The notes below the pieces were generated by a model. It searched no databases and had not been told where the DNA came from. It was given only the letters and a program-made list of their open reading frames with translations. Shown here in pieces: positions 23,086 through 30,714 of a DNA stretch of 64,000 nt. Position numbers and translations under genes: made by a program. Numbering within the stretch: position 1 is the first letter of the stretch; every line of letters starts with the position of its first letter. The stretch covers positions 1 through 64,000 of the forward strand of contig NZ_JAPRAQ010000035.1 of NCBI RefSeq assembly GCF_029989365.1, in the 5' to 3' direction. The stretch comes from Bradyrhizobium sp. Arg816. GTDB taxonomy: Bacteria > Pseudomonadota > Alphaproteobacteria > Rhizobiales > Xanthobacteraceae.

Positions 23086-23586
23086 TCAGGGCTTGCCGAT
23101 CACCATCGCGATGGCGGCGGCGGCGAACGGGAACGGCACCGAGACGACGCAGCGGAACCAGACGAACCGGGCCGGCATGAACGGGATTTCCCACAGAATC
23201 ACCCGCTGGAAGGCGAACAGGGCCCAGGCGACGACATAGGCGACCACCTGCGGCACCCCGCCGCCCGACTTCAGCGCCACCGTGCCGATGGAAAAGCCGA
23301 TCACGGGTCCGCCGGGGGTGGCGGCGCCGGCGACCACGGCGGTCGCAACCCCGAGCCAGCCGCTGTCCGGCCCGAGCCAGCCGGTGATCACCTCCTGCGG
23401 GATGATGGCGGCGATGTAGCCGGAGCCGATCACCCCGAGGGCGATGCGCGGCACGATGTTGATGAAGTCCATGGAGCCTTCGCGGAGCGAGGCCTTGAAC
23501 ACCGGTGGGCCGCGGCGGAAGGCGATCAGGCCGACGCCGAAAACCGAGCCCCACAGCAGGATGTCGATCAGAAGCGCCGCGCTCAA
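23086..23586 (-). CDS. DUF318/ArsP-like permease, second half
   Basis: This 166-residue membrane protein begins at a TTG (23586) that overlaps the preceding gene's TGA as TTGA. It has about four to five membrane segments and the motif block GPDSGWLG...AGAATPGGPVIGFS...GGGVPQVVAYVVAWALF..RVILWEIPFM. The same block occurs in its upstream partner, so the pair forms two homologous half-permeases. Members of this family are linked to export of arsenicals or other substrates, but the substrate here is unknown. Confidence 0.8.
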   Translation of the reverse strand: MSAALLIDILLWGSVFGVGLIAFRRGPPVFKASLREGSMDFINIVPRIALGVIGSGYIAAIIPQEVITGWLGPDSGWLGVATAVVAGAATPGGPVIGFSIGTVALKSGGGVPQVVAYVVAWALFAFQRVILWEIPFMPARFVWFRCVVSVPFPFAAAAIAMVIGKP

Positions 23587-24224
23587 TTCTCGTCGTCCTT
23601 CGCGGCCGGCTGCGGATAGATCCGGACATAGACGAAGCGGCCCAGCGCGCCGGCGAGCACCGGCAGCGGCAGCGAGATCAGGATCCGCCACAGCGTGAAG
23701 TCGGTGCCCATGATCGGGATTTCCCAGGCCACCGCGCGGCCGTAGCCGATCAGGGTCCAGCTCACGACCATGGCGATGGTGGCGCCGAAATCGGCGCCGA
23801 CGGCGAGCAGCGCGCTCGCCACGGGATAGGCGGTGAAGGGTCCGCCCGGCAGGATCGCGCCGAAGGCGGTGCCGATCAAAAGGCCCATCAGCCCGGATTT
23901 CGGCCCGAGCGAGCGCGAGACTTTTTCGTGCGGCAGGATTTCGGAGATGAAGGCCCCGAGCAGGCAGCCCGCCAGCACGCGCGGCAGGATGCCGCCGAAC
24001 AGCGAGAGGTCGTGCGTGAGAATCTCCAGGACACCGTCTGTGCCATCACGCCGCCAGACCAGGCCCGCGCTCACCGCCACCAGCACCGCGATGATGATGG
24101 TCGACCAGCCGATCGGCTTGCGCACACGCCCCGGCCGCGGCTCGGACTCCGCGTCCTCGGCAGGCGCCGGATTGTTCGGGGAAGGTTCTGACAACGGCTC
24201 GGTCGGATCGAGGGTGATGCCCAT
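23583..24224 (-). CDS. DUF318/ArsP-like permease, first half
   Basis: This 213-residue membrane protein has a Pro/Glu/Ser-rich cytoplasmic head (1-35) and about five hydrophobic segments. It has the family block GPKSGLMGLLIGTAFGAILPGGPFTAYP ... WEIPIMG. The ATG at 24224 (MGITLDP) is preferred over an earlier in-frame ATG at 24284. It is translationally coupled to the second half-permease. The two proteins probably assemble as a heterodimer replacing a single fused permease. Confidence 0.8.
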   Translation of the reverse strand: MGITLDPTEPLSEPSPNNPAPAEDAESEPRPGRVRKPIGWSTIIIAVLVAVSAGLVWRRDGTDGVLEILTHDLSLFGGILPRVLAGCLLGAFISEILPHEKVSRSLGPKSGLMGLLIGTAFGAILPGGPFTAYPVASALLAVGADFGATIAMVVSWTLIGYGRAVAWEIPIMGTDFTLWRILISLPLPVLAGALGRFVYVRIYPQPAAKDDEN

Positions 24225-24317
24225 TCTGATTAAGGGCGGCGTCCACGCGATGCAAACGATACGATCACAGGCCGATGCGCGCACTGCGCAGGACTAGTTC
24301 GGCGAATTCCGCACAGC

Positions 24318-24349
24318 AAAAAGGCGGCCGCGCATGCGACCGCCTTTTC
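24318..24349 (-). terminator. Terminator of sodB
   Basis: On the minus strand AAAAGGCGGTCGC pairs with GCGGCCGCCTTTTT around a short loop, giving a strong stem ending in a T-run. It lies downstream of sodB after a palindromic repeat. Confidence 0.75.
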
Positions 24350-24350
24350 G

Positions 24351-24453
24351 TCATTCCGGGGCGCGCGGGGCGCGAGCCCGGAATCCATTTGTCCACGCGG
24401 ACTGACGCCCGATGGAGTCCGGGATCGGCGCTGACGCGCCGCCCCGGAATGAC
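24351..24453. repeat. Interspersed palindromic repeat (GTCATTCCGGGGCGCG type)
   Basis: Outer arms GTCATTCCGGGGCG and CGCCCCGGAATGAC are inverted copies, with inner CCGGAATCCAT / ATGGAGTCCGG arms. The same family occurs at 49.2 kb. It is a typical bradyrhizobial intergenic repeat. Confidence 0.8.
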
Positions 24454-24462
24454 CAAGAAGCC

Positions 24463-25059
24463 TTACGCCTTGTCGTACAGGGACTCGACGTATTCCCAGT
24501 TCACGAGGTTCTCGACGAACGCCTTCAGATAGTCCGGACGGCGATTGCGATAGTCGATGTAGTAGGAGTGCTCCCAGACGTCCACGCCGAGGATCGGGGT
24601 GGCGCCGTGCACCAGCGGATTCTCGCCGTTCGGGGTCTTGGAGATTTCGAGCTTGCCGTTCTTGACCTGCAGCCAGGCCCACCCGGAGCCGAACTGGCCG
24701 ACGCCGGCCGCCTGGAAGTCCGTCTTGAACTTCTCGAAGCCGCCGAGGTCCTCGTTGATCTTCTTCTCGAGCTTGCCCGGCAGCTTGGTGCCGCCGCCAT
24801 TGGGCTTCATCCAGCTCCAGAAGTGGATGTGGTTGTAGTGCTGGCCGGCATTGTTGAACACGGCCGGGTTCTTGCCGAACGAGCCCTTGACGATCTCCTC
24901 AAGGGACTTGCCTTCCCATTCGGTGCCCTTAAGCGCGTTGTTGCCGTTGGTGACGTAGGCCTGATGATGCTTGTCGTGGTGGAATTCCAGCGTCTCCTTC
25001 GACATGAACTGGCCGAGGGCGTCATAGGCGTAAGGGAGTGGGGGCAGCGTAAAGGTCAT
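24463..25059 (-). CDS. sodB: Iron/manganese superoxide dismutase
   Basis: This 198-residue enzyme dismutates superoxide to H2O2 and O2 in the cytoplasm. The metal ligands are H27 (EFHHDKHHQAYV), H77 (AGQHYNHIHFW), and D160 and H164 (LGVDVWEHSYYIDY). The fold signature DVWEHSYY is intact, and the length is typical. Fe versus Mn use cannot be assigned securely. A perfect EcfG-type promoter lies 35-59 nt upstream, placing the gene in the predicted general stress regulon. Confidence 0.95.
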   Translation of the reverse strand: MTFTLPPLPYAYDALGQFMSKETLEFHHDKHHQAYVTNGNNALKGTEWEGKSLEEIVKGSFGKNPAVFNNAGQHYNHIHFWSWMKPNGGGTKLPGKLEKKINEDLGGFEKFKTDFQAAGVGQFGSGWAWLQVKNGKLEISKTPNGENPLVHGATPILGVDVWEHSYYIDYRNRRPDYLKAFVENLVNWEYVESLYDKA

Positions 25060-25093
25060 GGGTTGTTGTCCGCGACTGATGGGGAACTGGCTT

Positions 25094-25118
25094 AACGGGG
25101 AGTCTTATAGAAGGTTCC
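25094..25118 (-). promoter_or_regulatory. Consensus EcfG promoter of sodB
   Basis: On the minus strand GGAAC (25118-25114), 16 bases, then CGTT (25097-25094). This is a perfect match to the EcfG consensus, with a predicted start about 25 nt upstream of the sodB ATG. Confidence 0.82.
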
Positions 25119-25291
25119 ACCGCCGTTAAATACCGCCAATTTGCGAAAATGGGTGATGCGGCCGATTGGCCGGATTGCATAAAATCGACGCATCGTGGGG
25201 CGCGCTTCGACAGGCCGTAAAATATCATTGCCTTTGAGGCGCTTATGGCAGAACGAACGCACCACGGCGCGAGGATGCGAAAGAGAAAGCG

Positions 25292-25819
25292 ATGAGCATC
25301 GAGATCGACATTTTGAACGGCGACGCCTCGTGGCGGATCGCGGAGCCGCTGCATCAGGCGGTCTGGGGTCCGCACATGGTCGCGGATAAGCCCTGGGCCC
25401 ACGTCAAATGGGCCAATGCCGATCTGCGCGTGCTGATCGAGACGCCCGAGGACGGCCTCGTCTGCCACGTCGGCATCTACTTCCGTACCGTCACCTGGAA
25501 TGGACAGAAGGTTCACATCGGCGGCATCGGCGGGGTCTGCACGCGCGAGGACCGGCGCGGTCGCGGCTACGCGACCATGGCGATCGACGCAGCCATCCAC
25601 ACCATGCGCGCCAACGAGGCGGTCCGTTTCGGGCTGCTGTTCTCCGAACCGGACAATTTTGCGTTCTACCAAGCCCGCAGCTGGCTGCCCTTCAAGGGCG
25701 AGGTCTATTGCGAGCAGCCGGAGGGTCGGATCCGCTTCGACTACATGGCGCCCTACGTCTTCAACATCGTCCGCGCGCCGACGCTGGGCACCATCGACCT
25801 ATGCGGCCTGCCCTGGTGA
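25292..25819 (+). CDS. GNAT family N-acetyltransferase
   Basis: This 175-residue acetyltransferase has the acetyl-CoA loop RRGRGYATMAI (about residues 88-98) after the beta-strand block HIGGIGGVCTRED. It has a C-terminal FAFYQARSW segment where GNATs close the active site. It is transcribed away from sodB. The substrate is unknown. The arrangement resembles aminoglycoside or small-molecule acetyltransferases more than ribosomal-protein acetylases. Confidence 0.83.
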   Translation: MSIEIDILNGDASWRIAEPLHQAVWGPHMVADKPWAHVKWANADLRVLIETPEDGLVCHVGIYFRTVTWNGQKVHIGGIGGVCTREDRRGRGYATMAIDAAIHTMRANEAVRFGLLFSEPDNFAFYQARSWLPFKGEVYCEQPEGRIRFDYMAPYVFNIVRAPTLGTIDLCGLPW

Positions 25820-25895
25820 GCCCTGCGTGAGGGGAGGACTGGCGCGAAGGCGCTGCGCCCTATAAAATGTCGATCGTCATCCAATATTCCGCCCG

Positions 25896-27293
25896 GTGGA
25901 CATGACGATCGACGCCTCCGCAGACGCCGCGCCGCCACGTGCACCGGTCGCTTCCCCCATTGCGGGCCTGCTGACGGCGCCGATCCTGCCGACGCTGCTG
26001 CGGCTCGCGATCCCCAACATGATCGCGATGGTCGGAAGCACGCTGGTTGCGATTGCCGAGACCTCCTATATCGGCCGGCTCGGCACCATTCCGCTGGCGG
26101 CGATCGCGCTGGTGTTTCCGTTTGCGATGCTGACGCAGATGATGAGCGCGGGCGCGATGGGCGGCGGCGTTTCGTCCGCGATCAGCCGCGCGCTCGGCGC
26201 AGGCGATCGTGACCGCGCCGCGGCGCTGGCGCTGCACGCCGCCATCATCGGCCTCTGCGGCGGGCTGTTCTTCACGGCGATGATGCTCGCTTTCGGCCGC
26301 AGCTTCTTCACGCTGCTCGGCGGACGCGAGCGCGTGCTCGAGGAAGCCAGCGGCTATTCGCAAATGCTGTTCTCCGGCGCGGTCGCGATCTGGCTCGTCA
26401 ACACGCTGGCCTCGGTGATCCGCGGCACCGGCGACATGCGCCTGCCTTCGATGATTCTGATCGGGGCGAGCGCGCTCCAGATCGCGCTCGGCGGCGCGCT
26501 GGGGCTCGGCCTGTTCGGCGTGAAGCAATTCGGCATGCCCGGTGTCGCCGCCGGCCAGTTGATCGCCTTCACCTGCGCGGCGATCTTCTTCGTCTGGTAT
26601 CTCCTGTCGGGCCGCAGCCGGCTGCCGCTGAAGGTCCGCGCCTTCCATTTCGAACGCGCGATGTTCCTGGACATCCTCAAGGTCGGCGCGGTCGCCTGCC
26701 TGTCGCCGCTCCAGACCGTGCTCACGATTCTGATCTTCACAAAGATCCTCGCGACCTTCGGCACCGAGATGCTGGCCGGCTACGGCATCGGCTCGCGGCT
26801 GGAATTCCTGCTGATCCCGATCACCTTCGCCTTCGGCATCGCCTCGGTGCCGATGGTCGGCATGGCCATGGGCGCCGGACATGTGAAACGCGCCCGACGT
26901 GTCGCCTGGACCGCGGCCGCGGCTTCGGGATTGACCGTCGGCGTGATTGGCCTCGTCGTCGCGCTTGATCCGGCGTTGTGGGTATCGCTCTTCACTGCGG
27001 ATCCCGGCGTCACCGCGGCGGCGCACAGCTATTTCCACTGGGCGGGGCCGGCCTTCATGTTCTTCGGCATGGGCGTGTCGCTGTATTTTTCCTCGCAAGG
27101 TGCGGCGCGCGTCGGCGGTCCGGTGCTCGCCTCCACGGCGCGGCTGCTGATCGTCGCGATCGGCGGCGTCGGTCTCATGACGGCGCAGGCGCAGGCGCCG
27201 GCCTGGACCTTGTTCGCGCTGGTCGGCGGCGCCATGGTCGTGTTCGGGCTTTCGACCGCGGCCTCGGTCGCCTTCGCCCGCTGGGGCAAATGA
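25896..27293 (+). CDS. MATE family multidrug efflux transporter
   Basis: This 465-residue inner-membrane antiporter has twelve hydrophobic segments in two homologous halves. MATE landmarks include SYIGRLGTIPLAAIAL near residue 50, SRALGAGDRDRAAALA and, in the second half, GYGIGSRLEF...PMVGMAMGAGH. It would use an Na+ or H+ gradient to expel cationic compounds. It starts 76 nt after the GNAT gene and could be co-transcribed with it. Confidence 0.93.
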   Translation: MDMTIDASADAAPPRAPVASPIAGLLTAPILPTLLRLAIPNMIAMVGSTLVAIAETSYIGRLGTIPLAAIALVFPFAMLTQMMSAGAMGGGVSSAISRALGAGDRDRAAALALHAAIIGLCGGLFFTAMMLAFGRSFFTLLGGRERVLEEASGYSQMLFSGAVAIWLVNTLASVIRGTGDMRLPSMILIGASALQIALGGALGLGLFGVKQFGMPGVAAGQLIAFTCAAIFFVWYLLSGRSRLPLKVRAFHFERAMFLDILKVGAVACLSPLQTVLTILIFTKILATFGTEMLAGYGIGSRLEFLLIPITFAFGIASVPMVGMAMGAGHVKRARRVAWTAAAASGLTVGVIGLVVALDPALWVSLFTADPGVTAAAHSYFHWAGPAFMFFGMGVSLYFSSQGAARVGGPVLASTARLLIVAIGGVGLMTAQAQAPAWTLFALVGGAMVVFGLSTAASVAFARWGK

Positions 27294-27404
27294 GCGCAGG
27301 CAAATGAACGTGGGCGGGATAAACGCGGGAATGTGATTCCATCCAGCGTTGCACTATCCTGCCGGACTGCTATGGAGGCGCCTCAATTTTTGGGGGCCCT
27401 TTCC

Positions 27405-27839
27405 ATGTTCGGCAGATTCGCCATCCTTTCCGTCATCCTGGCTGCAATGTTTGGCGCGCCTGCCGCCCACGCGCAGAGCGCCGATGGGACCTGGCTGACG
27501 CAGGCCGGCGATGCGCGCGTCAAGATCAGCAAATGCGGCGGCGGCATCTGCGGCCATATCGTCTGGCTGCGCGAGCCCTATGACACCGCGACCGGCCAGC
27601 CTGCGACCGACAGCAAGAATCCCAATCCTGCGCTCGCCAAACGCGCGATGATCGGCCTGCCGCTGTTCAGCGGCATGGAGCCCTCAGGGCCGAACAAATG
27701 GTCGGGCCAGATCTACAATGCCGATGACGGCAGCACCTATGCGAGCAACGTCTCCGTGACTGGTGCGGATTCGCTGCGGGTCGAAGGCTGCGTCGGCGCG
27801 CTCTGCGGCGGCGAGACCTGGACGCGCGCGGGACGCTGA
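27405..27839 (+). CDS. DUF2147 family secreted protein
   Basis: This 144-residue protein has a signal peptide (cleavage near AHAQ-SADG) and one DUF2147 domain recognised by DGTWLTQAGDARVKISKCGGGICGHIVWL and the late WSGQIYNADDGSTY block. Paired cysteines (CGGGIC and CVGALC) suggest disulfides. An in-frame ATG at 27372 is possible, but the ATG at 27405 gives a cleaner signal peptide. The function of DUF2147 proteins is poorly known; a periplasmic lipocalin-like role is inferred. Confidence 0.85.
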   Translation: MFGRFAILSVILAAMFGAPAAHAQSADGTWLTQAGDARVKISKCGGGICGHIVWLREPYDTATGQPATDSKNPNPALAKRAMIGLPLFSGMEPSGPNKWSGQIYNADDGSTYASNVSVTGADSLRVEGCVGALCGGETWTRAGR

Positions 27840-27851
27840 GATCTACGAACT

Positions 27852-27886
27852 CTCGTGCCCCGGACGCAGCGCGTCCGGGACACGAG
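27852..27886. terminator. Bidirectional hairpin between convergent genes
   Basis: CTCGTGCCCCGGACGC pairs with GCGTCCGGGACACGAG around a 3-base loop with one or two internal mismatches. It lies between the DUF2147 (+) and DUF3095 (-) genes. The same sequence type forms the arms of the longer repeat at 63.7 kb. Confidence 0.65.
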
Positions 27887-27893
27887 AATCCCC

Positions 27894-29039
27894 TTACCCC
27901 ACCATCGCCTTCAACGCCGTTGCCGCCGACGCGTAGCCGCCGCGCGCGCCGTCGATGAAATGGACGTGGTCGCTGCGCAGGGCCGACGGCGTGAAACAGG
28001 TCATCATCGCGGCGTCCTGCTGGTAGAGGCCGTAGCGCACGATGCCGTCGCGCGCCGCAGCCGCGAGACAGTCGCTCAACGCGCGTTCGAGCTGCGGGGT
28101 GCAGTCGAGGATCATGCGCAGGCCATCGTCGTATTTGCGGAAGTCTGAATTCTCGACCACCTGGCGCTTGTAGATGTTTGGCACGAAGCCGCCGACGTTG
28201 AGGTCGAAACGCATGATCAGATAGACGAACAGCGTGTAGGCCAGGACGCTGGCGCGACGCGCAATCAGCGGGCCGCCACGCCTGGTGCGGGCTTCGAATT
28301 CCAGCCCCTGCGGCGGCCATTTCAGCGGCGGCCCCTGCGGCGGCACCGGGCGGCCGCCATCCGGGCTGCGCTCCACGAGATGGATGATGTCCTCGATCAC
28401 CTTGCGGAAGGCGTCCGGATCGGCACCGCGCGCCGGCATCACCAGCACCGACAGGATCAGGCCGCGCGCGGCCGGCATCACCTCGAAGCGGCACGACAGG
28501 CCGGAAAGATCGGGCTGCGTGCCCGCCGGCGCTTCGGCGACCGCGAACTCGCCGCGCTTCATGGCGGCGTCGGCCCAGGCGAGCCCGCCGCCGGAAAACA
28601 TCGCATAGGACAGATTGGCCGACGGACCGAAGCGAGCGACGCGGACGTCGAGCCCTTGCGCGCGGATCGCACTCACCGGCACCAGCGCGACGCGCATCTT
28701 CAGATCGAGATCTTCCCGCACCCAGGTCGCGGTCGCGGCCAGCGCGTCGCGGGCGTGTTCGACATCGGAAGGCGCAACCGCAAAGCTCGCGCCGTCGCCG
28801 CCGAACACGAAGGGGAATTCGCGCCCCTCGAGCGCGTTGGTCACCGCTGCGATCACGGCGGCACCGGCCATGTTGACCGCCTTGTAGCGCTGCGCCGCAA
28901 TCGCTTTGGTGGAATCGACGATGTCGGCGACGCCGATGCTCCAATCATCCGGAAGCGGCGCATAGAGCGCGGGGTCCATCAGGCTGGTGAAGCCGCGGAA
29001 GACGGGAATGCCGCCGTAGAAGGATTCGCCTGATGTCAT
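27894..29039 (-). CDS. DUF3095 protein with class III nucleotide-cyclase-like core
   Basis: This 381-residue protein belongs to the DUF3095 family. Its N-terminal half has the two metal-binding segments expected of a class III cyclase fold, VADIVDSTKAI (about residue 38) and FVFGGDGASFAV (about residue 79). Between them lies an amphipathic helix. The C-terminal half (SVLAYTLFVYLIMRFDLNVGGFVPNIYK...) is not recognised. ATG 29039 (MTSGESF) is chosen because upstream in-frame codons reach into the divergent promoter region. Whether it makes a cyclic nucleotide is unknown. Confidence 0.8.
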   Translation of the reverse strand: MTSGESFYGGIPVFRGFTSLMDPALYAPLPDDWSIGVADIVDSTKAIAAQRYKAVNMAGAAVIAAVTNALEGREFPFVFGGDGASFAVAPSDVEHARDALAATATWVREDLDLKMRVALVPVSAIRAQGLDVRVARFGPSANLSYAMFSGGGLAWADAAMKRGEFAVAEAPAGTQPDLSGLSCRFEVMPAARGLILSVLVMPARGADPDAFRKVIEDIIHLVERSPDGGRPVPPQGPPLKWPPQGLEFEARTRRGGPLIARRASVLAYTLFVYLIMRFDLNVGGFVPNIYKRQVVENSDFRKYDDGLRMILDCTPQLERALSDCLAAAARDGIVRYGLYQQDAAMMTCFTPSALRSDHVHFIDGARGGYASAATALKAMVG

Positions 29040-29264
29040 CGGGTGATGCCGGATGGTTGGGAAGCGCGTCCGAGGAAAGATACGAGGCAGGATCGATCCG
29101 GGTTCGCCGGCCGGCGCCCTCTTTCGATTCCCGATCATTGGCCGAAATGCACCCGGACAACAAGATCGCGGCGCGCCGCAAATGCCGCAGTCCGTCATTG
29201 ATCGGCGTCAAACAGCCGGCCGGAAGAGCGGCTATGGTCGGGGCATCTCCAGAGATTACATGGG

Positions 29265-29651
29265 ATGATCGAAGTGCCCGACTTCGGCAACAAGGACTCG
29301 AACGTTCCGGTGCGCCGGCGCACGGGGCTCGATCCGGTCAGCGCGGTGAAGATGCCGGAGCGACTGACCGCGACCGTCGATGCCTGGGCTGAAGCTCATC
29401 ACCTGTCGCGTTCGGCTGCGATCTGCAAGCTGGTCGAGCTGGGCCTGAAGGTTGCGCCCCCGGCATTCACGTCGGATCCGCCAGTCGTATCCGACGCCAC
29501 CAGGATCGAGGCGCTGGCCGTGCACGAGATCGAGCGGCTGCTCGACCCCGCATTGCCCACGGACGAACGCGAACGCCGCATCCGCCGCCTGACCGAAGGG
29601 CCGCCGGAATTTTCACACGACCGGATTGATCTGCCGAAGCAAGCGACGTGA
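29265..29651 (+). CDS. Small ribbon-helix-helix-like protein
   Basis: This 128-residue protein has a central segment MPERLTATVDAWAEAHHLSR SAAICKLVELGL (about residues 30-61) with the beta-alpha-alpha pattern of ribbon-helix-helix regulators. A charged C-terminal half (DERERRIRRL) follows. No partner toxin is adjacent. It is divergent from the DUF3095 gene and converges with a small gene 4 nt away. DNA binding is inferred only. Confidence 0.62.
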   Translation: MIEVPDFGNKDSNVPVRRRTGLDPVSAVKMPERLTATVDAWAEAHHLSRSAAICKLVELGLKVAPPAFTSDPPVVSDATRIEALAVHEIERLLDPALPTDERERRIRRLTEGPPEFSHDRIDLPKQAT

Positions 29652-29655
29652 ACGC

Positions 29656-29865
29656 CTAGTGCAGCTTTTCGTCCTCGCGCTTGCGCAAGGCCTCGAGCGA
29701 GGCGTCGTGGCAGCCGACGAGGCGCACGAATTGCTGCGGATACATCTGATAGCCGTGACTGCCCGAATTCTGATTTGTCATCGGCGTGCAATGGATGTCG
29801 TCCGGCTTCGCAAGAGGCTGCTCGGTCCGACTCTGATTTGAAGCGGTCATGCTTTGCGCGGCCAT
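29656..29865 (-). CDS. Small hypothetical protein
   Basis: This 69-residue soluble protein is rich in Gln/Ser and ends LRKREDEKLH. The ATG at 29865 is chosen because GGGGAG lies 6-8 nt upstream. It contains a central YQMYPQQFVRLVGCHDASLEAL segment. No family is recognised, and it is convergent with the ribbon-helix-helix-like gene. Confidence 0.6.
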   Translation of the reverse strand: MAAQSMTASNQSRTEQPLAKPDDIHCTPMTNQNSGSHGYQMYPQQFVRLVGCHDASLEALRKREDEKLH

Positions 29866-29991
29866 CGACTGCTCCCCTTCGATTAGGGCAGATCGATTGA
29901 CGTAACCCAATCGATTGCGGGGCATCTTACGACCAAATCCGGCTCGATGTCATTGTGCCGGATCAACTCAATTGTGGCGGCGGAGTTCCGC

Positions 29992-30714
29992 TTACGCCGT
30001 ATTCCCCGCGTCGATCGTGAACACGGTGCCGGTGACGTTGCGGCCGCCCTCGCCCAGCAGATATTCGACCATGCGCGCGACATCGTCGGTCTCCGGCAGG
30101 CGACGCAGCGCGCTGCGGCCGGCGATGCGCTTGCGCCCTTCGTCGGAGAGATTGTTCGTCAACTCGGTGTCGATGAAACCGGGCGCGATCGCGTTCACGG
30201 TGATGCCGAGCTTGCCGACCTCGCGCGCGAGCGAGCGGGTGAAGCCGGTGGCGGCGGCCTTGGTCGCGCCGTAGACGGACAGGCCGTTGTAGCCCGTGGT
30301 CGCAATGATCGAGGAGATATTGATGATGCGGCCGGCGCCGTCCGCCATCATCTGGCGCGCGACATACTTCGTGAGGATGATCGGCGACAGCACGTTGAGC
30401 TGCACCAGCGCCTCGATCTCGGAATTGTGCATGGTGGCGAGCAGGCCTTCGGTGCCGAGGCCGGCATTGTTGACGAGGCCGTAGATCGGGCCGAACTCGT
30501 CGCGGATAAGCTTCGCGAACGCCGGGATCGCGTCGATCACGGCGAGGTCGCAGGCGCGGAAATGCAGGCGCCCTTCGGAGAGGCCGATCGCCGCCCTGAG
30601 CTCGTCGCTCTCGCGCCGTGCCGCCGCAATCACGTTATAGCCGGCATCAGCCAGCCGCCTGCCGATCGCAAGGCCGATGCCGCGGCTGCCGCCGGTGACG
30701 AGGACATTATGCAT
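29992..30714 (-). CDS. SDR-family 3-oxoacyl-ACP reductase-like oxidoreductase
   Basis: This 240-residue classical short-chain dehydrogenase has the NAD(P) loop GGSRGIGLAIG (about residues 8-18), NNAG, and the active-site motif YGATK (SVYGATKAAATGF) preceded by catalytic serine. It overlaps the adenylating-enzyme gene by 8 nt, and an acyl carrier protein lies upstream in the same operon. A FabG-like reduction of an ACP-bound beta-keto acyl chain is therefore the most likely role. Confidence 0.88.
   Translation of the reverse strand: MHNVLVTGGSRGIGLAIGRRLADAGYNVIAAARRESDELRAAIGLSEGRLHFRACDLAVIDAIPAFAKLIRDEFGPIYGLVNNAGLGTEGLLATMHNSEIEALVQLNVLSPIILTKYVARQMMADGAGRIINISSIIATTGYNGLSVYGATKAAATGFTRSLAREVGKLGITVNAIAPGFIDTELTNNLSDEGRKRIAGRSALRRLPETDDVARMVEYLLGEGGRNVTGTVFTIDAGNTA

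Noticed and set aside
25292..25819. NodA-like acyltransferase
   Set aside because: The length and GNAT core are reminiscent, but no NodA-specific motif is present and no nod box or nodBC genes are nearby.
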